The notes beneath the pieces were generated by a model that did not search any database, was not told the origin of the DNA, and worked only from the letters and a program-made list of their open reading frames with translations. DNA of 64,000 bases from positions 70,259,684 through 70,323,683 of the forward strand of contig NC_089982.1 in assembly GCF_036417845.1 (NCBI RefSeq). The letters are read 5' to 3'. A program made the translations under genes and the position numbers. Positions 50,155 through 62,130 of this stretch are shown piece after piece (position 1 is the stretch's first letter; every line of letters begins with the position of its first letter). Source of the stretch: Apteryx mantelli. Its lineage: Eukaryota > Chordata > Aves > Apterygiformes > Apterygidae.

Positions 50155-53100
50155 GATGGTCTGACTCCTCCTCTGGAGAGCTAAACTGCTAGCACAGGAT
50201 TTACTGAAATGTTGTTGATTCCTGCACACTCTCTTCTCTGGTAGGAGAGACACGCCGTGGTATTTCAGCATCCCTGCCTTGGCAGAATACTTGGTTTGCA
50301 GAAAGGCATTTTATCGGCAGATGAAAAAAATCCAAGAATCTTGAAACAGTTTGTTTTAGGAAAGCAGGCTCCCTTAGGGTGGATATCCTGTATGGAGCCA
50401 GAAGGTATAGGAGGGGACAGGACATACTGTGCTTGCAGTGGCTGTAGATCTAGAAATGGATAACAGAAGGAAAAGTTACCCTCCAGTCTCTCTTTCTCTC
50501 TCTTAGGCTATTTTTGTTTAACAGATATCAATCAATCAATATTATAAAGCCGTCCTCCCGAGGAAATAGAGTATTTTCAAGTTTGTTTCATTTATTGCAG
50601 ATTTTCAGAAAGTTTAGCCAACTTTATCTCAAAATGAAGTGACTGAATTGATTTCATTATTTACTTGCTGGATGGCTAAACGAGGATTCAGTAAAATTGC
50701 TCACGATACAGGTAGTTACATGATAGCCCTGATTTCTTTGTTTAAGGGTGGTTGTTCAAGGAATCACAGGTATCAGCTCACTGGGACACCACTAGCATTG
50801 GCCACAGCCTGAATATTGGTCTATGCTGTAACCGGCTGTGCTTTAGCAGTTGCTATGTTCAGGTGTAAATACCATCAACGGCTATGGCATAGTGTGTTAG
50901 ATGGGGACTGGTTCTACCTTTCAAAATCTGTCTCTCTTAGGTGTTTTTTGGGTATCCTTCCATGTTTTGGGTGAACCTCAGCCAGTGCTCCAGCAGAACC
51001 AACTTTAACTTTCAATCTGAATTGAACTGCAGCTGGAATCCACTTTTTCCTAGAGGCTAAAAGATCATATGCTCCATTGTCTACTATTATTTAGTGTGTG
51101 CACAATGCTTAATCTAGAATCGCTTGAGGAAATAAAAAAAACCCTTCAATAATTTAGATTTTACTGGAATGGAGCAAAGCTCATTTAGCAAAGAGCTTAG
51201 AGAATCGCTGGAAATAAATGGACGCTGTTAACTCCTGTAAGGCAAGACTGCAAACTATTTCGATGAGACAAAAAAGTTTTTTAAACTTTAGATGAGGTTT
51301 CAGCAAAAACAGCTTGTATCTTTGTGATCGTTGTGCCTTGGATCATATTCCCCGGTTTGTTTCCATGACCGTAAGTGTCTGAGCTCACTTCCTTGTATTT
51401 CTAGCAAGGAAGCTCCTTTGGACTGGTCAGGCTCAATGAATTTGCTTGCCCTGGGGACGGTGCTCTTCCTCCCTACCTGCGCACATCTTTCTTGAGGAAA
51501 GCAGCCTCCTCTGCTGCTCATTTTTTTCTTTGAATCTAGGATGCTGAGAACAAGTATCCTCTTTCTTATTTCCATTTTTTTTCCAGAAATGATCTTCAGT
51601 TGTTTTGACAAATGATTTCAGAGAATAAATCCATGAGGGTGATTATTATTATTGTACTGTGTCTTCTAACTCCCTCCCTGCCCCCTTCCCAATCTCCTCT
51701 TCTCTGTGCTTTTCCTCTTCTTGAATCTTCCTCCACAGGTTTTTTTTTTGGATTTTCTTTTTTTTTGCCCATTTATATCTTTTCATGGTCCTTTCAGTCG
51801 TGATTTTTCCTCCGTCAACTTAATGCTTGTCTAAGTCAGGCCAAGAAACCAGAATAGTTTGCACCTAGACCTATTTAGTCACATGCAGATTTACATTTTC
51901 AGCCTTGTGACTGCAATATGTCAGCCAGTTCTCAACTTACTTTCCCTCTATATTAACAGTCTGTGTCTTGCCAAATTCTGATTTTGGGATAGTCTTTTTT
52001 CCCTCCTTATGTTTAATTTCTAGAAGTTAGGCAGAATAAAATGTTGGCTTCACCGCATGCTCTTTGCTGCAGAGAAGTACCCACACTTTCAGTCTCTGTG
52101 ACTCAAAACATACAAAATTAGTGCCTGCAAAGCTCAGCGAGCAGAGAGAAGCTGTAGTTCCCCTAAACGCCCTTAGCAGACGTAAGCCACTGCTGTCACT
52201 GAGGATGGTGGCTTTCTTCTGTGCGCTTATTCCTGTTGCGCACTGCCTTTCCTTATGGCATAAGAAGCATTTGTGTAACTTGCCAGGTCGGGGAATGAGT
52301 TCACTAACACAACTGAGGAAAATAGAAGGTTAGATTTGATACTTTTGAGGAGTCTCAAGCTTAAGATTTTTTAGTTGATTTGTTCCTTCTATTTAAGGAA
52401 TTTTCATTAAATGTTTTTCATTCCTCTTTTCATGAATTCTTTCATGATGGAGAATGCTTACATTCTGTTTTTACTGTTACAAAATGCCAGAGGAAATGTG
52501 CAAAACCACGCATTATAAATTTTTTCAGACTTTCCTGTGGTAGCCAGAGACCTGCCATTGTTTTTCTTCAAAAAATATAGAGAGTCCCTGGGAATTTCCC
52601 AGACTTGCTATGAAATCTCACATCAGCTATGAATTTGTGAAAGAAAGAAAAAAAGAAAAAGAAGACTTTTGCTTTACTTCATCGTTTAAGAATCAAACGT
52701 TAGTATCCTGCAGAAGGAGTTTCAGATTGCCGCCTGACACCTAACATGCCCTGTTGAAAACTATTTCAGTCTAAGTGGAAGATGAGAAACATGAAGTGCT
52801 CAGAGCATTATGTCAGCAACTATAGCTAAAAATTTGGTTTTCAAAATATTTTAAAACAGAGAATTAAAGTTATCATGAATGTTTACATCTAAACCCAAAC
52901 TAGTCTCCTTATTTGAGTAAACATTCAAAACTGTGTTATGCTTTCTAATAATTGTGTATCTGATCTGAGTTCACGCACTAAGTGCTTAATTATCATCCAG
53001 AAAATTGAAGCTTTACAGTCAGTACAGCTAAAAAAATTTAGGAGTCCGAAGAACTACATTTTCAGATTTTGATTAAGCAAAAATTAAATGGTAGACCAAT

Positions 53101-53690
53101 TGCAGAGAAAACATGAAATAGATATTGTGTCTCTCTCTCACTATGTAAATATACACAGCCCTGTAATAAATATAGTTTAAAAATATCTTTCTGCTAGATA
53201 AAAAATAGCAGTATAACAAAGAGTATAAGTAAGTAGTCTGTAATAATCTAAAAGAAGTCATCCAAGAAAGCTGAACTGACCATATTTCATTGAAATCTGC
53301 ATAAGTCTGCCCATTTCAGAATCGTGAAATAACTGTAGTTTATCAGCACAGAGTATTTTGACTTCAACTGTATTTTTTAACATTTGAAACGGAGCATAAT
53401 ATTCTTCTCTGTTCAGTGATGCTTTCCTGAAAATTTCAGTCTGTTCCGAAATGCTAATACAAGAGCTAATTATGCGTCAGCTGAGTTTTAACAAGTGTAG
53501 AGACGGCACTTTTCTGTGAAATAAAATTCAGCGTAACTTCGCAGCGTACTTGTTCTGCCAGCAAGGCTGTAGTTTCCCATGCTAACCACGTCTAAGAGTT
53601 GAAGGCTGTCTTGCGGATTCCAAGGGCAGAGGTTCAAAAGTATGCCCAGACTGGCCAGGTTAGGTAATATTTTTTGGAGTCCAGTCGTAG
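50155..53690. other. Intron 1, no exon recognised
   Basis: AT-leaning intron with T-rich patches (about 51740-51775) and a short purine run at about 52643-52664. The open frames are not family-like. Confidence 0.5.
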
Positions 53691-53825
53691 TGAACGTGAA
53701 GCATCTCCGCAGCTCTCTTCCCTCGCGCGGGAGCGGCGGGACGGGGCGTGCTGACGCCCGCGTTGCCGTAGCCAGCTTGGAAGCGCGGCTGCATGAACTG
53801 TTCCAGCTGCGGCACGTCCACAATG
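53691..53825. promoter_or_regulatory. Small CpG-rich block in intron 1
   Basis: A compact CpG cluster (CTCGCGCGGGAGCGGCGGGA, GACGCCCGCGTTGCCG and similar) of about 130 bases within AT-richer intron. The overlapping open frames on both strands have no recognised product. Confidence 0.45.
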
Positions 53826-54810
53826 AGTGGATCCCTCCTTAACCCCTGCGGGAGGCTATGTCCATTTAACTGTGTGTTTGCTCTCTAACCCCGCTCTGGG
53901 AAACAATTACTTCTCACAAAAAGGCCGGCTTGGGTGTTTAGCTGGAATCCGTTTGCAGAACTGGGCGAGAGAGCGGCCAGACAAACAGCTCAGCTGGTAG
54001 GAAGGAGCGCGTGGTGCCTCTGCGGAGCTGGGTGGGAAGAGGTGGGGGAATGGCTGGGCCTCGGGGGATAACGTGAATAAAGAAGCGAATGCTGATGGCT
54101 CTACTCGTGCCTGCTTCAGTGCAGGTAGTTTGGTTTCTGTGCTCCCAAGCTGCTGGTCCTTGTTGGGAAAACCCTGTGATCTCCTGCCCTCTCACGGCTC
54201 CCCTTGCAGCCACAGTGGCATGTCCTGAACCATGCCATGAATTGATTCAGCTTGTTAAAGAAGCCCCAAAATACCCCAGACAAACCAGAAGGCAAATTCC
54301 CTTTTTTTTTTTTTCCAAGTAAATGACTCGAAGTGGCTCCCAGAGAAGTCGGACAAGCACCAGAGCTCAAATGCGGCAGGTTGTGGGATGGCAAAGCCGG
54401 GGGAGGGGGAGGTAGGAGAGGAGAGGAGGGTGGGAGCTGCTCATTTTGGCATGGTGGGCTCCCCTGTGCTGTCTAACCACACTCTCAAAATGGGATTTGC
54501 AGCACTGTGCGGGGAACCCTCTAACCTAGCCATCTGGTAATGCTGAAGAAAAGATGGGAATTGTAAATCCTGCCTTAGTTTTGCTCTGCAGGGAAACAGT
54601 TATTTCAGTTTGGGATTGTCAGCTCAGCCACTTCCTGAAGCAGGCACTTGTCCCTTTGAGGCCCCAAATTACCCTCTCCTCTTCTGGCTAGCGTGCTGGT
54701 GGTGGAGAGCTTCCTCAGCTCTCTTGCTAAGGCAGGGCAAACATGCACAAAGAGCCAATTCCACATTCATCAGTGAGATGGGAACGGAGAAGGAACTGCA
54801 GGCTGCAGGA

Positions 54811-54870
54811 TAGGGAATAAGGCACTCACCTGGGCGCACGGAAACCGGGATCCAGCCCTATTCCCAGCAA
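54811..54870 (+). repeat. tRNA-like MIR-class SINE head relic
   Basis: TAGGGAATAAGGCACTCACC then TGGG resembles box A (TGGTTAGGGCACTCACCTGG). GGAAACCGGGATCCAGCCCT then ATTCCC resembles box B (GACCTGGGTTCAAATCCC). The box spacing is tRNA-like. The following SINE body has decayed beyond recognition. Confidence 0.5.
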
Positions 54871-57800
54871 CCTCCGGCCACCATTCCCGTTATGTTCCTG
54901 GTCAAATGTCGATGGCTGCATCTTAGTTGCATTTCTAGACTCCCTTTGTAATCACTGGAGAGAAATACGTTCTCATAGGAAACAATTTATGTCCTTCTAA
55001 TGTGGACATTTACAATAGAGAGATGAAACACAGCCTCAGAGCATCTCTTTCTCTCCACTGACTACAAGGAGTTTAGAGAAGCAGCTCATACGTAGATGCC
55101 TACACTGAAGGAGCCGGGTTAGCTGAGATAAATCTTACACCAGGGACCTGAGGAATTCAGTGGGTATTTTGAGAACGGCCCTTTATAATTCTATTGCTTG
55201 AATTTTCATTTCAGCATCTAAGTCATTTAGTGGATTTGGGTCGTGTTACTTAACAGGATAGGACCTTTGTTTCCTCGAGTGGAATGATTTTCATGTCCAA
55301 AAGTACACTTCATGATACACAGTTCAATGGAATTTATAGCAAAAACCTAGCACAGAGGAGACGTAAAGTGTCAGAGGATAATCACCTACTGACTTAAATA
55401 GTGAGTAGAATTTGTGTTTTGCTTTTTTCCTCAACTTTTTGTCAACCTGAGCCTCTTTCTTGTCATTGAGATGTATACGTTATTTAGATTGGAAAAAGAA
55501 AATGCACGCTGAACAGTAGTCTGGTAGCCACAAAGCTGAGAAAATATTTGCAATATTTATCAAGTTACTTCCATTGAAATATTGCAGTCTGAACTTGCCG
55601 GTTACAAAAAGCACTTGGTTTCCAGACTGAGAAGGTTCTCCCTGACAGCAGTGCAGCTATTGCACACAGCAAGCAAGCTCTGCCCGTCCGAGCTGGTGGG
55701 TTCCTGCATACGGAGGCACATACAGGCCCGAGCGGGGGAAACGGAAGAGAGAAAGAGAGGAAGAGTTACTCCTTTCTGTCCAAAAAGCTTGGTTTTGTCT
55801 CTAAAAGTAAAGGTGTGGTGAAGAGCAGCTAGTGTGCCATTTTCTTGAATAGTCTCTGAATTCACTTCTGGTTTTATTTGCTAAGTATAGACCTTTTATG
55901 GAAATGATGTTTCTGCTTGAGAAGGGGAGGGAGAACTAGAACGTTGAAGAAGGGAGCTTGGAGAAAGAGAAAATCAATGCTGCTGACTGGAGCACGGTTC
56001 TGCTTCCCTTATTTGGCTGCACTGCTGCACTGTTCCTTTATGGAAATCACCAATTTAAAATCATAAAATAAGTACCAGGGTACTTGATTTTCTAAAATTT
56101 GTGAAGCAACATAAATCTTGAAAGTCTGAAGGTTTCTTTTCAATGGGACAGATCTAATAAACAAACACTAATTCAGCTGCAGAAACTAAAAATCTTTTCA
56201 CTCTGGTAATAAATAAATAAACAAGCAAACAAATATTTATATAGCAGGCGTGGTCATGATCCGAAAGGGTTGGTGCTCTGCAGCTATGTGTCAGTGATGG
56301 TGGCATATGAAAAAGCACGTCACTGAGCCAAATAGGACCAGCGAGTAAAGGCCGCTCTCTCCTCAGAAGATTATCTGCAGGTAATGATATCTTTTGTGAT
56401 TTGTGAGGACATTGCTGTGTTATATTCCCAGCAATGTCATACTCAAATTGAGAACTTAGGTCCAAAATCAACATTTTTGTTTTTCGTTGAAACAGTAATA
56501 ACTGAGTAAAAATGGGCTTGCAGTTTTAAGAAAGACAGATATCAGGCCATTATTACGAGCATCTGAATAAAATGAATTCATAAACAACTAATCAAATTTC
56601 AGCATTCTGTATTTATATATCACAGTGTCATGGACTGGAAATAGTTATCAGTCCCCTTTAATCAAATGACAGTTGCTTTATAGTGACTACAGTACTAATA
56701 ATAATGAAGCAGCAGGTGAAAAATGTAGCAATTTAATTAACTAAACCTCAAGAATTAATTCTGCCTGTATTAGAGTCATTGTTTTGGGAAAGAGTAACAG
56801 AAAAGTTGTGTTTGATATTGGGAGTTGTTCCTGCATAGCAGCTATATTTTGTTTATTTTTTATTTTCTAAGCTTCACACAGTGGTTTTATTCTGATTTAG
56901 TTAATGTTCAGCCTATTCAGAAGGGTAAAATTACTGGGGTGAGCTTTATTGCTGTAATGGAGGTCTTGAGAAATTTAAATTGAGAAGTATTCTAATGCAT
57001 CTCCGTAGAATATTATCTGCCTCATGTCTGAATGCTTTGCTGCCGTGTGCAGAACATGGCACATAAGTGGCTTTTGGGGCTTGATGCATTTATGCAAGTG
57101 TTTTTGCTTGTTGTCTCCTAACACAACAAAAAGACACTTGAAGCCTCTTCTTGGGGCTTACTCTTATTGCTAACTTAAATGCAAAGAGACTGAAGTCCAC
57201 CACAATGCGCCTGTAGGTTTTTTTCAAAGGTAGATATTTTTATGAATTTCAATGAAAAATTGTGTTGTTGAAGAACTGTTGAAATGAAGGTTTGTAGAAA
57301 TCTATTGTGGAAGATGGAGCCAGGATTGAATTAAACAAAATTAATTTTGCAACTTGTTGTAGATGGAAATTGTTTATAAGCTTATATTAGCCAGTCAGGG
57401 AACATAAACTTTATCATAAGCCTTAGCCAGCCAGTTCTGCAGTGAAAATGTCAAACTGCATATAATGAATTATCTGAGGAATATGCTTTGTGAAGAATTA
57501 CAAACATTATATGCTAAGATATGTTCGATACACTGTTCGTTGAAAAACTCTGAAGAGTAATAGTAATAATAATAATAGGAGCCTATTTGCAGACAGTTGC
57601 AAGCAGAAGAAATGGCTAAATGCTCCAGTTAAATTATTCCTTATTTGCCTTGTCATACTATGTGGTAACAGTTAATAATATAATGCATTTTAGTAATTGC
57701 TTGGGTCAGTTTTTTTTACTGTATTACTTCCTCTAGCCAGATTATTCTCTTCCATTAGACCATTCTCAGTGGTTTATTTGTTTGTGAAGTTCATCCAAGG

Positions 57801-58430
57801 CTTGTAGGCTGAATTCAAACTTTGCTTTCTCATTGTGTCCAGGCTATGAAATATTGCCTTTTTGAGGATACTTTCCAAGCAGATCTGCTAGTGGAGGGGT
57901 TTATTTCTATTTTATTGATATTCTTCTTAAAGGCACGATAATGTCAATGTTGAAAATCAAAGTTGGAGATGGATATGGTTCTCCTGTACAAATTTTTCAG
58001 AGAATTCCTAGCCCCATTTTCTGACCTTTCAGTACTATAAGATACCTTAACAAATATTATGATTGAGACTTTCGAACAATCAGACTTATTAAGTCTGTTT
58101 AAAATTACATCAGTTTTGTAGTGCAAATGTCAGTTTTTACACCTCACTAAGCTTTCCTGTTTGTATTTAACTCATCTATTATTTTCTGCAGAGGAAAGTA
58201 TATGTGCTTGTAGAAAAGTGTATCTTCTCTTACCTGTTTACAACAATCTGATTAATATAATATATTACAAATAATGTGGCATTCAGGATTTTTTATTTTT
58301 AAACTAATATTGCAGTTCATGCCAGGCTTTATAAAAATGCTTAAGACCCCTAGTATTCAGATACATCCATCTAAAAGCAGAGCAGCATTGTGCATTAGAG
58401 TGAAGCAAGAGGAATTTTAGTGTATGCAAT
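54871..58430. other. Intron 1, no exon recognised
   Basis: AT-rich intron without a recognised repeat or exon. About 56580-57600 is particularly AT-rich. Confidence 0.5.
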
Positions 58431-58442
58431 GGATATTGCCAC

Positions 58443-58454
58443 TTGCATAACAAT
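58443..58454 (-). promoter_or_regulatory. OCT-SOX-like composite site
   Basis: TTGCATAACAAT on the + strand is the reverse complement of ATTGTTATGCAA, which closely matches the known SOX2-OCT4 composite motif (CATTGTTATGCAAAT). TATTCATATTCC lies about 30 bases downstream and may be another POU-like site. Confidence 0.35.
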
Positions 58455-61400
58455 TCACCTCCCTCCGTTGCTAGTGAATATTCATATTCCCATAGTAGGG
58501 CTCTTTATATTTACTCTTCTGTCGAAGTGTGAGATGGCATCCAAGCCCTCTAGCGTTTTATCAGGGTAGACATGTCATTTGCAATGTTATTCTAAACCTT
58601 CCTAAACAGAACAAGCTGAGATGAACATATTCCTGTATACCTCTCCTAAAACTCCTTAAAATGTAAATGTAAAATGATATTGACTCCTGTAGAATGTCCT
58701 GCTTCTGTAAAATCACTTATACTGCCTTGATTTAAAGTAGGAAAGGGAGGTGAGAAGAAGGGAGAGGGTGGGTGGTTCTCAGGACCACTAGCACAACTCC
58801 ATCACTTGTAGTCCATAGAGCAAAGTCCAAGAATCCCCTGTATTAGAAGAAATAGTTCCTAATATAATAGCATGAAGGAGAGAACATTTACATAGACAAC
58901 AAAGTATTAAAGGCAGAGGCTGTAATTCCTTTAGGGCTCTTGTTAACTGTAGAGCTGGAGTACAGACTTGCCAACAGCCCTCACAACCCATCGGTAGGAT
59001 TACAGCCTGCAGTTGGAAGTTACAGACTGCTGATAAAGTAAGTAATCAGCCTGGTTCCTGGCATCGTCCCAGCTCTGGCTGCTGCACCCTTGCCTTGGTG
59101 GCCCTTTCCTCGCTGCTTTACCTTCCTTCCTGCCTGCCCCCCACCACAGCCCTTTTTTCCCGCTGTTACTGCACTCTTTGCTGTGCTGCAGGCTTCATTG
59201 ATCAGTGCTGGAGCAGCTTAGCCCTTCCACTCTGATGGCTGCGTCTTTTTGCCAAGAGCAGCCCTCACCCCCTGCTCTCGCAGCCCCCTCTTCCCTGGGG
59301 GAGTGTTGGTTGTTTGCCTCCCTTTCCTGCCTCCCCTCGGCTGCCTTTCCACTCCAGCAGCTCCTTACCTCAGCAGATTAAATCACAGCCAAGAGTTACA
59401 TGCAAATTTGAGCACACTTTATTTACAGCTGCATTTGCAACGTTTCATTGAGGTAGGCTCTGGACTGAAACCAGGGCAGTGCCAGGCTGTGAAGGTGGTG
59501 GTACCTCTGAGAGCTGGACAGGCTGGTCTTTGAGCAGCCTGGGCTGCAGCTGAATTGAACACCAGGCCTGAAATCTGGACTATCCAAGTTCAGACCCAGA
59601 CAACAGGCAAGTGTATATCACAGCTTCAAGTGCCACATTTCAAGACACATGTAAATGCCTTTTTCTGGCTTTGAATCAAACCCACCTGCATAGCCCTTAT
59701 CAACTAGCTGCTTCTTATACAGTTAGCTTCTACAGTGTTTGTGTACAAACAGCACTTTAAAGTGATCAGTCAGCATAATTAAGCAAAACTGCATTTTAGA
59801 GGCACCGAGTGAGTTTCCTCTTCATCTTGGTGGGAGAAGAGGAATCAGACATCAGGCATCTCTCTTCAGCAGCTGAGATCCTTGCAACTCTGTAGCTGCT
59901 GTTCAGTACCTCTCTAATCAAGGTGTTTCTTTCCAGATCATAGTTAATGCTTTGGCAAGCCCTCATCAGGCTCCAGTGCGCTTTAAGCACGGGGACACAA
60001 ACATGGAAATAACAATCCGTTGTTCTGACAGCTTATTGTATGCTGATGGCATAAGCATAGGAGTGCGCTGTTGGTGAACATAGGGAATCAGAGAGGGGAG
60101 CTGGAAAGTTAGTTTTCAACAGTGCTGGAAAGTACTGAACCTTCACTGTTTTTGCAAAGCAATGCTTGATCCCTAGCCTTGAAGGAGAGACTCCACACGG
60201 GGAAGCAGAACTGAACCACACTGGGCTTAATGGTGTCACCCTGCAAACTGCTGAGGTCTTCTCCAGGGGACCCTCAGAGCAGTGATTCAGAGCTTGCAGG
60301 CAGACGCCGCTAGTAGCATAAGGGAAATATTTGGCTGCTCTTCTCTGCTGCCCTTGTTATATTTTAGTATGTCCATATACACAAAGGCAGAGTTTTTGCT
60401 CTGGGATTATAATCCCCACACATGCGTGATAGATTACTTTTGTGCCTACTCTGTATTCTCTAGAAAATACACAATCAGCATACTCCGGCCCTCAGGATGC
60501 AATTTCAGGTAAGCCGTATTTATCCCGGTAGTTACACGATGCCTTTTCCCTAATACAAATCTTATTGCTACACATTTCAGTCAAGGTAGGGGGCATTCAG
60601 AGCAATAAATGGGAGTTGCGTGTCTCATTCCAGTTGGGTTTCTTTGGCTTTCAAGTATCTGGCACTGTGATACTGTTGGGCGTCTTTTTTGCTAGTGTAG
60701 TTGTACAGAGTTTAAATGAATAACTTTATTCAGTGAGTGACGTTGTCAATAAAGGTAATTTTAATCATCTTTCTATAATCTGCTCTTAATTTTTCAGTGT
60801 GACAGTGCTACATTTGCAATTTGATTTTATTGCAGTCTCTGTTAATTCAAATCTGATTTTTACTTTATTACAGTACTCAGCAGCCATTGTACTTTATAAA
60901 TATAAATGGCTTATGACTTGAAACACCTGAGTGGGATGTTGTAACTTGTCATTTTGTATTTTTGAGACCAGATTTTCATTATTTTGTCAGGCAAACTTTA
61001 AGCTAAAATGCCTCTATCAGTAAATGAACAAAATGATTTACCTCGGCTGGGAGCTTTAAAGTAATTTGAACGAGCCAACTGAAATGCTTGGATCGTGTCT
61101 TACACACGATACTTCTATCAAAAATAATGGTTCTTTAGAACCACCTTTTCATGTTTTTTTTTTTCTTTTTTTGCCCTCAACAAATCAGCTGGCCCAAGAA
61201 CTTCCTTCAGACCTGTCTGTATGTGTGTAGATACGGCATGGGGACAGGGTATGTTTCAGATGGCACCAGCTGCCTCTGATGCAAGAGAAGGGGAATGCAA
61301 TTACTTGTGTGGAAGTCTGTACATATTTGCCAGAATTTATAAATGTTTACAAGTAACTGGTCTTCACATAAGCAGGGCCCTCAGGGAGTGCTAGGCCCCC

Positions 61401-61494
61401 ATCTGCTGGAGAGTTTTATGTCAATTCTGGTGATTTTTAGGTTATTTTCCGTGCATTTTTCTCGAAGAATTATCATCACTTGGCTTTCTTATTT
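58455..61494. other. Intron 1, no exon recognised
   Basis: About 59060-59380 is pyrimidine-rich. About 60720-60920 is AT-rich with GTCAATAAAGG, TTTTAATCATC and AAATATAAATGG motifs, and may be a conserved element. No exon or named repeat. Confidence 0.45.
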
Positions 61495-61612
61495 AAATTT
61501 TGATAGTGCCTAGAGAGGCAGGGGCCTGATTGTTCGGATACTCTACGTACATATGGTGAGAGACAGTTCCTCTCCCAACAAGTTTTCTGTCTGAATAAAC
61601 AAGGTTAACAGG
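61495..61612 (-). repeat. Ancient amniote repeat tail, same family as 28976-29085, opposite strand
   Basis: TTTTGATAGTGCCTAGAGAG is followed by GGGGCCTGATTGT, a degenerate CTCTACGTACATAT, and GGTGAGAGACAGTTCCTCTC then CCAACAAGTTTTCTGTCTGA. This matches the turtle and crocodilian tail read in reverse (GATAGTGCCTAGAGGC ... AGGGCCCCATTGT ... GTAAGAGACAGTCCCTGCCC ... AAAGAGCTTACAATCTAAAT). Diverged but clear. Confidence 0.75.
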
Positions 61613-61959
61613 GCTGGGAAGAAGCAGTAGCTCTCATGGCTCGCTGTGGAGCGCGAGGAGCTGCGCACGGAGCCCAATCCTGACAGGCACTGCACGGCTC
61701 CTTCCTGGCAAGGGCAGAGGCTTTGGGAAAATATTTTCAAGTTGAAAACAGTTGGAAACGTCCTTCAAGAAAAATAAACATTGCAATCTGCTTGGAGAGC
61801 TAAGGAGGAGCGGCACAGAGTTTCGCGCCCCAGAGGGTGTAGGGATTAACGGCTTTCCACTACTTTTATGCCCTTTTTGGGCTATTCTGTGGCCTCTCGA
61901 GGAAGTTTGCTCGTTCTGGCAGCTTGATTTATAGAGCCCGTCCATGTTACAGTGCTGCC

Positions 61960-62130
61960 TTGAGCTGCGCTGTTGACCGGAGCCTCTCTGTACTTAACCA
62001 GCCAAACCCTTGACGTGGCCAAAGGCCGAGCAGGCCGGGGACCCCTTCTGCGTGGTTTCAAGGCTCCCGAGAAGGTATCCGCGGCGTCTGCCCCAGCGTT
62101 CGCCGGGAAAGGGGGAGACGCCTGAGGGGC
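61960..62130. promoter_or_regulatory. Small CpG-rich block in intron 1
   Basis: Enriched in CG (GTTGACCGG, CCGAGCAGGCCGGGG, TATCCGCGGCGTC, GTTCGCCGGG) relative to its surroundings. Open frames on both strands look compositional. No exon is recognised. Confidence 0.4.

Noticed and set aside
59520..59560. TCTTTGAGCAGCCTGGGCTG, similar to an internal CR1 phrase
   Set aside because: A single short phrase with no supporting CR1 sequence on either side.
59655..59710. Possible reversed MIR head (GGCTTTGAATCAAACCC)
   Set aside because: Resembles one box only; no second box at the right spacing.
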